Below, one piece after another: positions 38,820-49,380 of a stretch of 64,000 nucleotides of DNA (position 1 is the first letter of the stretch; every line of letters begins with the position of its first letter). This DNA comes from Azorinus chamasolen. Lineage: Eukaryota; Mollusca; Bivalvia; Cardiida; Solecurtidae. The position numbers and the translations under genes are program-made. The stretch spans positions 36,530,109 to 36,594,108 of the forward strand of contig OY755244.1 in the NCBI GenBank assembly GCA_963576725.1, given 5' to 3'. The notes under the pieces were generated by a model. It was not told the origin of the DNA. It did not search any database and saw only the letters and a list, made by a program, of their open reading frames with translations.

Positions 38820-38995
38820 TACAGTATAACCTCTCTATAATGGCCACTAAATTGTGTTAGTATTGAAGGCAGGTGACAGCTTAAAGCAAGGTTAAAGTAA
38901 AACAGAACGCTCCTATAGGAGCGTTCTGCTTTACGTTCACCTTGTTTTAAGCAGCCACCTGCTTTTAACACGAAATAATTGATATAATTTAGGGT
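38820..38995. mobile_element. TA-G MITE, right end lost (unit 1)
   Basis: TA, CAGTATAACCTCTCTATAAT; palindrome apex GCTCCTATAGGAGC; stops at AATTTAGGGTTAACAG before the right terminal repeat. Confidence 0.7.
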
Positions 38996-39024
38996 TAACA
39001 GTGTTTTCGTACTAATCTGTTTTT

Positions 39025-39268
39025 AATCCTTTCTCCATAAATACGCCTTCTGTGCCTTTGCAAATAGAGTTGACCCAGATCAGACGGCTCCTGTAGGGTC
39101 CGTCTCATCAAGATCTGCTCTGGGGGTTTTTATGAAATGATATAGACATGCTTCTACAATTTCTGCCATGACCACATTAATTCCTGTGTTCATGTCAATA
39201 TAAAAACTAATTTAATGCATATTCATGATGTTATTATTTCTTACATGTATGTACATAAAGTCAAGTGT
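39025..39268 (+). mobile_element. TTAA-B MITE (unit 1)
   Basis: TTAATCCTTTCTCCATAAAT; hairpin TTGACCCAGATCAGACGGCT / CGTCTCATCAAGATCTGC, apex CTCCTGTAGGGTC. Confidence 0.65.
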
Positions 39269-39535
39269 TAAACACGATCTGGTGCCAAATAGTTTGTATT
39301 CAGATAAGATTATCCAAACTCCATGCAAAGGTTCTCCCCTAAAGATATGGGGTCTACTCTGTTTGCAAATGCGTGAACGTTCGTTTATTGGATATTTGCA
39401 TTTGCGCACATTGGCATATCATTTGCGGATTTTTCCCCTTCGTTTGCGCACAAAAAAAGGTTTCATATGCGCACACGTTTTTATATGGAGGAAATGGTAA
39501 ATGTTCGGAAGATTATCTAGTTTCCTCATATCTAG

Positions 39536-39710
39536 TAACCCATTCCCTCATACTGACATCGTTTGACACCTCTGTAAAAGTCACTTTTTGAACCCTTTGT
39601 GACAAATAGAGCATTTGCTCCATGGGAGCAAATGCTCTATTTATCACTATGGTTCAAAGCCATACAATTCTAAAACATTTTTCTAGTAAATGCTCCCTTT
39701 CAGTGGGTAA
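39536..39710 (+). mobile_element. TTAA-A MITE, shortened (unit 1)
   Basis: AACCCATTCCCTCATACTGA; palindrome with apex GCTCCATGGGAGC; right flank cut at CAGTGGGTAA. Confidence 0.7.
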
Positions 39711-39899
39711 TTTCTCTGCAATGGTAATCACACCAGTTCTCTCCCAAAGAATGTTAACGTCTGTCCATAAACAAAGAGATTCTTGAAGATGTCTCATAAC
39801 CTTGAAGTAATACTGTTTGGATCATTTTATGACGCCCCATTGAACAATCCATATCGTAAAACGCATCTGCGAATCAATAAATAGAGGATCTTACCATGA

Positions 39900-40018
39900 G
39901 TGTTCATTACAAATTGTTTTAATAAAACGAGTTTACTGTAATAATATGACATGAGCATAAGCGAGTGTAATATTCATTATAGTAAACGAGTTTAATGAAA
40001 ACAATTTGTATTGAACAC
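39900..40018. repeat. FB-3 long inverted repeat (unit 1)
   Basis: Arms of ~50 bp (GTGTTCATTACAAATTGTTT / AAACAATTTGTATTGAACAC), spacer ACATGAGCATAAGCGAGTG. Present twice in unit 2 (51,610 and 52,880). Confidence 0.8.
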
Positions 40019-40279
40019 GAATGTAACATTCTTTTTATCACATAACCCTTAAAATGTGCCATAGAAAGTGAAACATACTGTATCTGACGGCTGTTTTTGA
40101 CCATTTTTACAGCGTAGTACAGCCGGATCCCAACTCCCCATTTGTATAAAAATGCACAAGTGCATTTCCGCGATTTATGACACATTACGGTTACATGTAA
40201 GTCGTAATCTTTTGCTCTATGGTCCAAACTGTTTGCAATTTTTTTTTAATGTGTGTCAGTCTTGTTAATGACAGAAGGG

Positions 40280-40508
40280 CTAATTAGCCATTTCCCTGTT
40301 AAATATTCATGTAAGAAATAATGACACAATGAATGTTATTTTTATAATGGCATATGAACACAGGATATTTTTGCTCACGCAGACTGATCTGTCGAATCAG
40401 ATCTATATTATACCATAGGCAAACAGAGAAGACCCTGATCAGACGGCTCCTTTAGGGTTTGCTCTGTTTGCAAATGTGTGAAAATGCGTTTATATGAAGG
40501 AACGCGCT
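40280..40508 (-). mobile_element. TTAA-B MITE broken at apex (unit 1)
   Basis: CCATTTCCCTGTTAAATATT, inverted B1 flank, left arm to GGCTCCTTTA, then GGGTTTGCTCTGTTTGC. The inner half of the right arm is missing. Confidence 0.65.
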
Positions 40509-40529
40509 CATGTTCGGAAGAATATTTGG

Positions 40530-40762
40530 TTAACCCATTCCCTCATATTGACGTATTTGAAACCTCTGTAAAAGTCACTTTTTGAAACTTTTGTCATAAA
40601 AAAATATAGAGCATTTGCTCCATAGGAATAAATGCTCTATTTATCACAATGGTTTCAAAGCTATACACTTCTGAAATTTCCTTTTTTCTAGTGCATGTTC
40701 CTTTTCAGTAGAATTATTCAAAGAAGTTGGGTATAGAATTAGCCTATGAGGGAATGGGTTAA
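40530..40762 (+). mobile_element. TTAA-A MITE, full length (unit 1)
   Basis: TTAACCCATTCCCTCATATT to TATGAGGGAATGGGTTAA; apex GCTCCATAGGAATAA, so the arms no longer match at the tip. Confidence 0.8.
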
Positions 40763-40884
40763 AATCTCAAGTCTTGTGACTTGCTATTGGGGATATAAAT
40801 AATATCTATCTAGCCATTCTGTTTGATATTGGCCATCAACTGACAGGCCTTATCATCAGCAGGGATGTGATAAATGTGTCTGCA

Positions 40885-41184
40885 AGCCTTTAACCGTTTT
40901 CCTGAAAGAAACATCTTTTGACGCATTTGTAAATAGCATAGACCTAGATCAGACGAATCCCATAGAAGCCGTCTGACCAAAGGCTGCTCTGTTTGCTGAT
41001 GAAATAATACAGATCTGGGTCCATGCTTATATAGCCTTTTAGTTGAGTCTGGGTTTGTTCTCAAGCTTTTGATTGGTCAAGGCTCAAATCTGACCAATCA
41101 AAAACTTGAGAACGATACAGATTCTGCAGTTTCTGTCATAGCTAAAATCACTCTGCTTACATTCCATTATAAAACGTCATCCAA
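40885..41184 (+). mobile_element. TTAA-B MITE carrying a second hairpin (unit 1)
   Basis: Decayed B hairpin at 40,936-40,998, then a separate palindrome 41,057-41,113 (GTTCTCAAGCTTTTGATTGG / CCAATCAAAAACTTGAGAAC) inserted in the flank. The unit 2 copy keeps a larger loop (CAGATTTGAGCC / GGCTCAAATCTG) that is half deleted here. Confidence 0.6.
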
Positions 41185-41402
41185 TTAACCCTTTCCTTGT
41201 TGCATGTTCATGCATGAAAGAATTACATCATGAATATTTTTAGCTGATTTTTATAATGGCATGTGCACACAGGGTTTTAGGGTATTGATAGAAACTGTAG
41301 AGTCAGAACTGTTATAATTTTATAAGCAAACAGAGCAGACCCTGATCAGACGGCTCCTTTTGCAAAGGGTGTGGTGAAAAAAACGTTTATATGAGGGAAA
41401 GG
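41185..41402 (-). mobile_element. TTAA-B MITE broken at apex (unit 1)
   Basis: TTAACCCTTTCCTTGTTGCA; left arm to CGGCTCCTTTTGC; right arm absent; end ATATGAGGGAAAGGGTA. Confidence 0.65.
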
Positions 41403-41655
41403 GTACTATTCATGACGTCATTATATCTTACATGTACATTTATATTCATCAAGCAAATTATCAAACAGTGTAGAACTAGACCAGTCACATCGTGGGGAAA
41501 CCCGGAGGCTGATGATAGTCGTTTGATAGGCATTAGCATCCGTAGTATTTTTCACACCTTCTGCAGTGTTGACCTTAATATCCTGTGACACCACTTTCCA
41601 TTTCTCACGAGCAAGCTAACATAATGGCTCCAATGACTGTTATTTGAAAATCCTG

Positions 41656-41863
41656 TACAGTAAAACCCCTCTAAACCGGAATTCTATTAGAGAAGTATTT
41701 AAATACGTCTAGGCAGGTGGCTGCTTCATGCAGGGTGAAAGTCAGACACAAAAATCCCCTAGGAGCTTTCTGCGTGACTTTCACTCTGCATTAAGCTGTC
41801 ACCTGTCTCCTATACCGATATTTATGCTGAATTGGACGTTTGGTTTAGAGCGGTTTTCCTATA
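41656..41863. mobile_element. TA-H MITE, full length (unit 1)
   Basis: TA-flanked CAGTAAAACCCCTCTAAACC / GGTTTAGAGCGGTTTTCCT; palindrome GCAGGTGGCTGCTTCATGCA around CCCCTAGGAGC. Confidence 0.7.
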
Positions 41864-42049
41864 TTTGCTTAACATGGCTATATTTAATTAATATGTTCAA
41901 ATACCAGTCTATATCTTGCTAAAATGACTATTTTGTAGACGGGTTTGTTTAATAAGACTCAGTTAAATCGGTAATAATGGAAACTATATATTAGAGCCAG
42001 CTCATTGATTTTAAGTGTTTGCACATGTACATCGTTTGTTCTAAAGACC

Positions 42050-42271
42050 TCCGTCAATTATCGTATATCAAATTCATACCCAATATTGTCGTCTGCAAAA
42101 GATGTCGTCTGCTACAATTTGTTTAATTTTCCTCATTTCTTTCAAAAACATTACCCATAGTAACAAAGAAACCCACATTAACAAACAGTTTAGATCCTGA
42201 TGAGATGCCAAGTTTACTCGATGTCACATCTGGATCTAAATTGTTTACAAATGTAAGCAAACGCATTTTAA
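42050..42271 (+). mobile_element. TTAA-E MITE (unit 1)
   Basis: ATTGTCGTCTGCAAAAGATG and GTCGTCTGCTACAATTTG flank; hairpin 42,182-42,247. Ends at TTAA shared with TTAA-A. Confidence 0.7.
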
Positions 42272-42499
42272 CCCTTTCCTCCATAAATACGCATTTCTAG
42301 GCCTCTGTAGAAGTCACCTGTTGAAACCATTGTGATAAAAAAAAGCATTTGCTCCTATAGGAGCAAATGCTGTATCTATCACAATGGTTTCAAACTACAA
42401 AATTCTAAAATATGCCCTTTCTCTAATTAATGCTCCTTTTCGGTAGATTTATTCAAAGTAGTTGGATCTAAAAATAGCCTATGTGAGGAATGGGTTTAA
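42268..42499 (+). mobile_element. TTAA-A MITE, full length (unit 1)
   Basis: TTAACCCTTTCCTCCATAAA to GAGGAATGGGTTTAA; apex GCTCCTATAGGAGC, A-run in the left arm. Confidence 0.8.
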
Positions 42500-42547
42500 G
42501 AAATAGGCGGATATGGATACAAATTAGCACAGACGCCTGTAAAAGCA

Positions 42548-42640
42548 GGTGGTTGCTTAATGCAGGGCAAATATAATACAGAAATCTCCCGTGGGAGCTT
42601 TCTGAATAACATTTGTCCTGCATTAAGCTACAACCAGTTT
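42548..42640. mobile_element. TA-H palindrome core (unit 1)
   Basis: AGCAGGTGGTTGCTTAATGC / GCATTAAGCTACAACCAGTT, apex CTCCCGTGGGAGC. TA-type ends are not found. Confidence 0.6.
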
Positions 42641-42911
42641 AAAAAATCCAAAAGTTTACTTCTTTTTGGTGGGTTGACTGAAAACTGCAGTTAGCAGATT
42701 CTCCTTTTATTTTGTTGTGCAAGGGAGAGCATTCAGACTTCAACACAATCAAATATGCATTATATTGTTTGTCTCCCTTGCAAACAATTTGTTGTATAGC
42801 TGCGGCATCACTATATCTATTTAATATCGATTCTTCTTATCAAATTGTTGTCTGCAGCATTTTAGCTGGCCTAAGCATATACTTCAAATGAGCTCTTTTT
42901 GTCACACTGAA

Positions 42912-43075
42912 CCGCTGAAGTAGGTCAGTAGGTGAAGTGCTCGCTTCTATAATGGGAGGTTGCGTGTATGATCCCCGGTCTGGTCATACCAGATACTTTA
43001 AAGTGGTACACGTAATGTACTAGTGACCTCTTTCTTCACCCCTTGGCGTCTCATCAGGATCCAATTTATTTGACA
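42912..43075 (+). mobile_element. tRNA-derived SINE (unit 1)
   Basis: An A-box-like AGGTCAGTAGGTGAAGTGC and a weak B box GTATGATCCCCGG, 43 bases apart, are followed by ACTTTAAAGTGGTAC and TTCTTCACCCCTTGGCGTCT. The latter resembles, in degraded form, the 3' Nin-type domain of molluscan SINEs as I recall it. ~165 bp, no coding capacity. The unit 2 copy has lost ~25 bp between the two parts. Confidence 0.5.
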
Positions 43076-43319
43076 CTGTTTATCTTTTATAAAGAAACAG
43101 AATACACATCCAGTCTAAAACTTTTAGCAGATGAAAATGTGTCCAGCACACGACAATACTGGCACCGAAATCGTTAAACCCTTCTAGAGACGATTTAAAT
43201 GGCAATCAATGCAGCCAATGACCAGAGGGTTCCTCTTGGAGCCCTTAGATAAGGATCTACACTGTTTGCAAAGTCCAGTACATGCGTGTCAGGCATTCAA
43301 AGGGTTATATCGGTACTCT

Positions 43320-43718
43320 ACCAGGCGCGGATTTAGAGGGGGGGGGGGGAGCCGGCGTACGCCCCCCCCCCCCCCCAATTTTTAAAAAAAAAATTGCCAA
43401 AACAGTTTTTTAGTAATATTTTAGATCTATATACAGTAAAACCTCTCTATAACGACCACTAAATTGTGTTAATTGATTGGTATAATTTAGAGCAGGTGGC
43501 TGCTTAAAGCAAGATGAAAGTAAAACAGAACGCTCCTATGGGAGCGTTCTGTTTTACTTTCACCTTGCTTTAAGCAGCCGCCTGCCTTTAACACAGCTCT
43601 TTTTCAACATGTATTACAAGCACACTATTTATTTATGTCATCAAACATAAAAATATACGCACCCCTCCGAAGAAACTTCTACCCCCCCCCCCCTAATCTG
43701 AAATCCTGGATCCGCACC
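43320..43718. mobile_element. Element with G/C-tract inverted ends, TA-G nested (unit 1)
   Basis: CCAGGCGCGGATTTAGAG then a G run on the left. On the right a C run, then CTAATCTGAAATCCTGGATC and CGCACCTG. The two ends are rough inverted repeats (CAGGTGCGGAT). TA-G lies between them. Confidence 0.5.
43432..43600. mobile_element. TA-G MITE, right end lost (unit 1)
   Basis: TA, CAGTAAAACCTCTCTATAAC; ~90-bp palindrome with apex GCTCCTATGGGAGC; stops after GCCTGCCTTTAACACAG. Confidence 0.7.
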
Positions 43719-43726
43719 TGTCTACA

Positions 43727-43967
43727 TTAACCCTTTCCCTGGTCTATGTTTATTTCAAATTTCAATACCTACCGAATATTGATAGACAGAATACTTATAA
43801 CGAGATATAGTAGGTGGAACATTGTATCCATTTTAGAAACTAAAGAAACAGAAAACATTAGCAAACGGAGCAGACCCTGATCAGACTACTCCTCTAGGAG
43901 CCTTCTGATCTGGGTCTTTTCTGTTTCTAAATGTGTAAAACACGTTTATATGAAGGAAATGGTTTAA
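43727..43967 (-). mobile_element. TTAA-B MITE (B2) (unit 1)
   Basis: TTAACCCTTTCCCTGGTCTA to GAAGGAAATGGTTTAA; hairpin 43,860-43,928, apex ACTCCTCTAGGAGC, CCCTGATC/GATCTGGG arms. Confidence 0.75.
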
Positions 43968-44015
43968 ATACGTTACAGAATCACTGTACTTCGCCGGGTT
44001 TCAATTAGACTTAAC

Positions 44016-44257
44016 TTAACCCTTTCCCTCATATAAACGTCTGTTCACGCTTTAGCAAACAGTAGAGCCAGACCAGACGGCTCCTATAGGAGCCGTCTGA
44101 CCATGGTCTGCTCTATTTGCTTATGAAAATATAACAAAGCTTACACCACAACTTCTATCATTACCAAAACAACACGAGTACATATTTGCCGTTATAAAAA
44201 GTCAGCCAATAAATATTAATGACGTCATTAATGCATATTCAACAGGGAAAGGGTTAA
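44016..44257 (+). mobile_element. TTAA-B MITE (B1) (unit 1)
   Basis: 242 bp, TTAACCCTTTCCCTCATATA to AACAGGGAAAGGGTTAA; apex GCTCCTATAGGAGC; arms altered to CCAGACC / GACCATGG. Confidence 0.8.
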
Positions 44258-44800
44258 CTCTCTCATACAGTTTTATTTCATATAGAGTTATTACGCAACA
44301 TTTTTGAAAACATAAACAGGGTACATCTTTAATGAAACGAAATACCTAGGCTAATAAATGACTATAGCGACGAGAATGCAAGGCTACACATATCAAACCT
44401 TAGAGCTTTCTGTATAACCTTTGTACTGCATTAATCTACAACCAGTTTAAAAAATCCAGAAGTTTACTTTTTGCAAACAGAGTAGAGCCAGATGAGACGT
44501 CTGACCGGGGTCTGCTGTATTTGCTTTTGAAAATATAATAAAGCTTACACCACAGTTTCTATCATCACCAAAACAACGAGTACATTTGCCGTTATAAAAA
44601 GTCAACTAATAGATATTAATTAATGACGTCATTATTGAATATTCAACAGGGAAATGGTTAACTCCCTCATACTTCTTCATATAGTTTTATTTCATGTAGA
44701 GTTATTACGCAAAAGTTTCGAAAACATAAACAGGGTACATCTTTAATGAAACGAAAGACCTATAGGCCAATAAATGAATGCAAGGCTACACATATCAATG
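44258..44800. repeat. Local direct duplication with a third TTAA-B copy (unit 1)
   Basis: A block beginning CTCATACAGTTTTATTTCAT and containing AAACATAAACAGGGTACATC occurs at 44,258-44,400 and again at 44,660-44,800. Between the two lies a TTAA-B copy with its apex lost (44,470-44,660). Unit 2 keeps one block. Confidence 0.6.
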
Positions 44801-45032
44801 GTCTTTACTCCATGAATATTCATATAAAACCAATTACATGTACCTAATTATGAGTATTAATTACATTGATTATTTTTATGACAGGACATGATCGCAGGAT
44901 TTTTGGCCTTGGCAGAAATTGTAGAATCGTATCTATATAATATCATAAGCAAACAGAGAAGACCCTGATTAGACGGTTCCAACATGCGTTTGAAAAGGCA
45001 TCAAAAGGCGTATTTATGGACTAAAGGGTTAA
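44801..45032 (-). mobile_element. TTAA-B MITE (B1), right arm lost (unit 1)
   Basis: CTTTACTCCATGAATATTCA, left arm AGACCCTGATTAGACGGTTC to the apex, then CAACATGCGTTTGAAAAGGC; end CTAAAGGGTTAA. Confidence 0.65.
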
Positions 45033-45233
45033 TTTTGTCCCAGCTATGAACCTCACAGCTCACTATACAGGTCATGAGCGCTAGTTTCCCGCAAGATTGG
45101 AATTAGGCGATAAAAAAACCCGGAGTCAAATGATACAGTCTTACATTTTACTATCAAATTTAAATTAGCAAGTGTAATAGATTAGCATTCTTATGGGTTT
45201 CGTGATGTAACCCCTGATGTCTGCAATTAAAAC

Positions 45234-45442
45234 TACTGTAACACCCCGCTAATGCGACCAACTAAAAGAGGTATAATTCTGGGTGATAGATGCAGGTGGT
45301 AGCTTAATGCAGGGCAAACGTAATGCAGAAAGCTCCTAGAGGAGCTTTCTGCATTACTTTTGTCCTGCATTAAGCAACCACCTGCTTATAGAGACACCCA
45401 TGTTTATTCATTAAGTGGTCGTATTAGAGGGGTTCTACTATA
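45234..45442. mobile_element. TA-H MITE, reference copy (unit 1)
   Basis: Ends CTGTAACACCCCGCTAATGC and GTATTAGAGGGGTTCTACTA are inverted with a few changes. ~96-bp palindrome (GCAGGTGGTAGCTTAATGCA inward), apex GCTCCTAGAGGAGC. Tigger-like. Confidence 0.75.
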
Positions 45443-46097
45443 CTATTAGACAGATATTATCTGTATTAGATAGTGATTATCCCAGTATTCTGTATCATTA
45501 TGTGGTGGGAAACAAGCTTAATACGAATTTGTAAAGCTTCTGTACATGTATATATATAAAAATAAAACCTGCTTACATTAGTTCATATTAAATAGGATTT
45601 GCATTGCGTCAGGCTTGTATCAGTGAGAAAATACTCTTTCCGCCGAAACAATTAGTTACAAATAAGTGCTTTCATTGCTGATAAAGATTATAAAAAAGGA
45701 CCATCACACATAAAAGTCAAATTTTAATACATTTTCTAGATTCAACAGTTTAACGAACAAGAAAGTAGACAAATGCTTTTCAAGCATAAGATGCATGTGA
45801 CAATATAAATACGTATACAATAACAGCCGCAGCTATTCTATGATTACGAAAGGTTCTTGGGGACCAATCGTAAATATCTGTTAATGACTATTTTAATAAT
45901 ACGGGACGATTCTTCCAAGAAATACTTTCAACTATTAATTATATTCATGTTTAACACATGCTTTCACAAAACCTTATTTCTGCTTTGTTACTACATGTAT
46001 TTTAATAAAATAAAAACCAACAAAATAGCAATGGTTACCCAGTTGTTCTCAACAACTTAGATCTAAATGAGACGTCGAGTTACTCCATATGAGAGGA
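45443..46097. other. No gene seen (unit 1)
   Basis: A/T-rich with short A- and T-runs; the longest frame (45,857-46,060) has no recognisable protein character. The unit 2 equivalent (58,011-58,665) is nearly identical. Confidence 0.45.
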
Positions 46098-46328
46098 TTA
46101 ACCCATTCCCTCATATTGACGACTTTTGACGACTAGATGTAAAAGTCACTTTGTGAAACCATTGTGATAAATAGAGCATTTGCTCCTACAGGAGCAAATG
46201 CTCTATTTATCACAATGATTTCAAACTACAAAATTCTAAAATTTTCCTTTTCTCTAGTTTATGCTCCTTTTCGGTAGATTTATTCAAAGAGGTTGTATCT
46301 AAAAATAGCCTATGAGGTAATGGGTTAA
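46098..46328 (+). mobile_element. TTAA-A MITE, full length (unit 1)
   Basis: 231 bp, TTAACCCATTCCCTCATATT to TATGAGGTAATGGGTTAA; apex GCTCCTACAGGAGC with arms of ~35 bp. Confidence 0.85.
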
Positions 46329-46408
46329 AGTTGCTTGGCATTCGGCAAATATTTCATTGAAAAACAATGATCCAATCGGCAGTAGTCAACCTTGCAGCAG
46401 ATCCAAAT

Positions 46409-46656
46409 TTAACCCTTTCACCGCCATTGTCGCATAAATGCACCACGACATATAGTGCAGTCCCAGATCAGATGCCGCCTTTTCAAGGCGGCGTCTGATC
46501 CGGGACTTCACTTTTTGTCTCAATCTCTATTTCCATAGCTGTGCTTTATTCCTCTGCAATTTGTATTTATTTATCTCATTTCCTTATTGTACCGAATGAT
46601 ACAACAAAAACTGGTTTGCAGACGACAATTAGAAATTTAGCGCCGAAAGGGTTTAA
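46409..46656 (+). mobile_element. TTAA-F MITE (unit 1)
   Basis: Ends CCCTTTCACCGCCA / GCGCCGAAAGGG flanked by TTAA. Hairpin 46,453-46,510 (AGTGCAGTCCCAGATCAGAT / GTCTGATCCGGGACTTCACT), apex GCCGCCTTTTCAAGGCGGC. At the stem-mismatch site of the other families this one has A opposite C. Confidence 0.75.
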
Positions 46657-46698
46657 TTCCCAGGGTGGTAAAGGTTAATCATAATAAATACATGTCTC

Positions 46699-47340
46699 TA
46701 CCATGCGTTTCAACATTACATACACTACACACGTTTTAGTCCTGTCTCTAGGTACCATGCGTTTCAACATTACATACACTACACACGTTTTAGTCCTGTC
46801 TCTAGGTACCATGCGTTTCAACATTACATACACTACACACGTTTTAGTCCTGTCTCTAGGTACCATGCGTTTCAACATTACAGACCCTACACACGTTTTA
46901 GTCCTGTCTCTAGGTACCATGCGTTTCTACATTACATACACTACACACGTTTTAGTCCTGTCTCTAGGTACCATGCGTTTCAACATTACAGACACTACAC
47001 ACGTTTTAGTCCTGTCTCTACCATGCGTTTCTACATTACATACACTACACACGTTTTATTCCTGTCTCTAGGTACCATGCGTTTCAACATTACATACACT
47101 ACACACGTTTTATTCCTGTCTCTAGGTACCATGCGTTTCAACATTACAGACACTACACACGTTTTAGTCCTGTCTCTAGGTACCATGCGTTTCAACATTA
47201 CAGACACTACACACGTTTTAGTCCTGCCTCTACCATGCGTTTCTACATTACAGACACTACACACATTTTGGTCCTGCCTCTAATATGCGTTTCTACATTA
47301 CAGATACTACACACGTTATAGTCTTGCATGCGTTTCTACA
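46699..47340. repeat. 54-bp minisatellite, ~13 units (unit 1)
   Basis: Unit: ACCATGCGTTTCAACATTAC, then AYACACTACACACGTTTTAG, then TCCTGTCTCTAGGT. Most units are 54 bp, a few lack GGTACC-type bases. Because 54 is a multiple of three, long open frames appear on both strands; they have no other sign of coding. Confidence 0.9.
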
Positions 47341-47538
47341 TTACAGATAGTCTTGCTTCTACTATGTGTTTCTACAGTACAAAAACTACACTTGTGATGG
47401 TCTTGCCTCTACCATGTGTTTCCACAAGGGCAAGAATACATATACTAACTCCAGCGTGTCTTGGCCCTGTGTATGTTTCTACATTACAAACACTACAAGT
47501 CTCTGCTACAGCTCTGACAGTCAATCTGACAGTCTCTG
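47341..47538. repeat. Decayed minisatellite edge (unit 1)
   Basis: Diverged units (TGTGTTTCTACAGTACAAAA, ATGTTTCTACATTACAAACA) lead up to the LINE 3' end. Confidence 0.5.
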
Positions 47539-49078
47539 TTTTTCTTCTTCTTCCGGTTAATGTGCAAAACACCTCTGGAGCATTGTCGCACAATCGTGAA
47601 ACTATCTACATGGTGAGGGAAAAAACAAACGGTTTAAAAATCAGGCTAAAAACAATTTGCTCCAGAGTTATACGTGCAGCTCACCCATCCTGATCTTGAA
47701 AACATCGAGAGATGGGAAGGTGATGACCTCTTCCGGAAGACTGTTCCAGAGTCGTATTCCGGATGGAAAAAAGGAATAGCGATATGCATTAATGCTGGTA
47801 AATGGTACCAAGAAGCGGTTTGCATGGCCTCTGGTGTGAGCCCCAGCTGGGATTAGCACATGGTTGGTGTTGATGACAACCAAGTGGTTCACTACTCGGT
47901 ACATCATGGCAGCTTTTGCCCCTTGACGACGGGATTCAAGTGTCTCCAAGCCTAGCTTGTTTAGCATTGCCGAGACACTGCATGTCTGGTGGTAGTCGCC
48001 AGTGCAGAAGCGGGCCGCTCTGCGTTGCACATTTTCCAGCTTTGAGATGTTGGATCTGGTGTTCGGGTCCCAAACTGTGGCAGCGTACTCAAGTTGGGGT
48101 CGCACTAGCGTTTTATAGCAGGTTGCCTTGATGTTTTGTGGGCATGTAGAGACGTTTCTGCGGTGAAAGGCTGTTGTGACATTTGCTTTCTTGGCTACGC
48201 TGTCAATGTGGTTGTTCCAGGATAGCTTACTGTCGATGGTCACGCCTAAGTATTTAGCTTGGGAGGTCTGTTTCAATAGCTGGCCGTGGATGGAATATGA
48301 GCCCTTCACAATGTTGCGCTTGTTGGTAATGCGGATCATCTCACATTTGTCCGGATTGAACACCATCAGCCACTCCCGTTCCCACACTTGTAACTGGTCC
48401 AAATCATCCTGCAGTGCCTTGGTATCTTCCTCCTAGTTGACTGTCCTGTAAAGTAGGCAGTCATCGGCGAAGAGGCGTGCGGTTGATATGACTCTATCCG
48501 GGAGGTCATTTATATAGACCAGGAACAAGAGGGGGCCTAGCTCGGTTCCTTAAGGAACACCTGAAGTCACAGGAGTTGCTGATGAGGTCTTACCATCAAG
48601 TACGACTTGTTGCTGTCTGTTGGCAAGGAAGCTGTTAATCCACCCAGAGTCTTGCCCCGAATACCATAGTGGTGGAGCTTGGTGGAGAGACGTCTATGGG
48701 GGACCTTGTCAAAAGCCTTTGAGAAGTCGATTAGTATGCCATCTATCTGCTGTTTGTTACTCAATCCTGCTGCAAGGTCCTGGACTGTATTTATAAGTTG
48801 CGACTCGCATGATCTCCTTTTCCTGAAACCATGCTGTTGATCAGAAAGAAGATTGTTGGCATCGAGGAACTTCATCAGGTGGCTATGGACTATGTGTTCC
48901 ATAATCTTGCAGCATATGGATGTTAGGGAGATAGGACGGTAATTAGCAGCCTTGCTCTTGTCCCCTTTCTTAAGAAGTGGCGTTACTAGGGCGTGTTTCC
49001 AGTCAGCTGGTACTTGGCTTTGGTCATGTGAAGCCTGATAGATGAGCGTCAGCGCGGGAGCTATGACAGCTGCCATCT
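47539..49078 (-). pseudogene. LINE fragment (Jockey superfamily), cut by the duplication border (unit 1)
   Basis: Read on the minus strand: RT from the ANYRPISL motif through FSKAFDK, a frameshift, a TAA in the conserved SGVP-box, FADD, a TAG 10 codons later, then the thumb/C-terminal part (MDQLQVWEREWLMVFNPDKC onward, 48,402-47,668) and an A-rich (GAA)n tail at ~47,539. Its left (5') border is the duplication breakpoint, not a retrotransposition truncation. Confidence 0.85.
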
Positions 49079-49103
49079 CAGCTGCCATCTCATTCTCTTT
49101 CTC
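49069..49103. other. Duplication junction with 25-bp filler
   Basis: GCTGCCATCTCA occurs twice in a row (49,069-49,080 and 49,081-49,092), then TTCTCTTTCTC, then unit 2 begins at CATCTCTATTT. CATCT is common to both sides. A 134-codon frame crossing this point (49,042-49,446) is a chance fusion. Confidence 0.8.
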
Positions 49104-49225
49104 CATCTCTATTTTTAACATCGCTGATGCACCAGAGTCGGTGGATGTCAAAGTGGCTCTGCTGACAGCATTGTCTCAGGGTATCTATGTATTTATCTCT
49201 TTTGGCGCCAAATGGAGCGCGTCTT

Positions 49226-49380
49226 CAAACATTGTCGTCTGCTATAAGATTCAGAGTGGAGTTTCCTTCAATTCTTTTCACAAAATCATACGCGGATGTC
49301 AAATAGTTTGGATCCTGGTGAGACGCCGAGTTACTCGATGTCTCATCTGTATCCAAACTAATTGCAAATATAATCTAAGA
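49226..49380 (+). mobile_element. TTAA-E MITE (unit 2)
   Basis: Same as the copy at 37,508. Confidence 0.65.

Larger units (their letters stand above)
37386..49078 (+). repeat. Segmental duplication, unit 1
   Basis: Starts at CATCTCTATTTTTAACATCG and ends inside the LINE at GCTATGACAGCTGCCATCT. It aligns in order with unit 2 over its whole length with few substitutions. Unit 1 lacks the extra ~1.27-kb block of unit 2 and has a shorter minisatellite, but keeps ~400 bp (around 44,562-44,915) that unit 2 lost. Confidence 0.9.

Noticed and set aside
42912..43075. Functional tRNA gene
   Set aside because: The B box is poor, no cloverleaf can be drawn, and the 3' sequence matches a SINE layout better.
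46675..47283. Long open frames on both strands with an 18-residue repeat
   Set aside because: They arise because the minisatellite unit is 54 bp. Frames are open on both strands at once and have no start context or domain.
47674..48436. Plus-strand frames opposite the LINE
   Set aside because: They are antisense shadows of the RT region.
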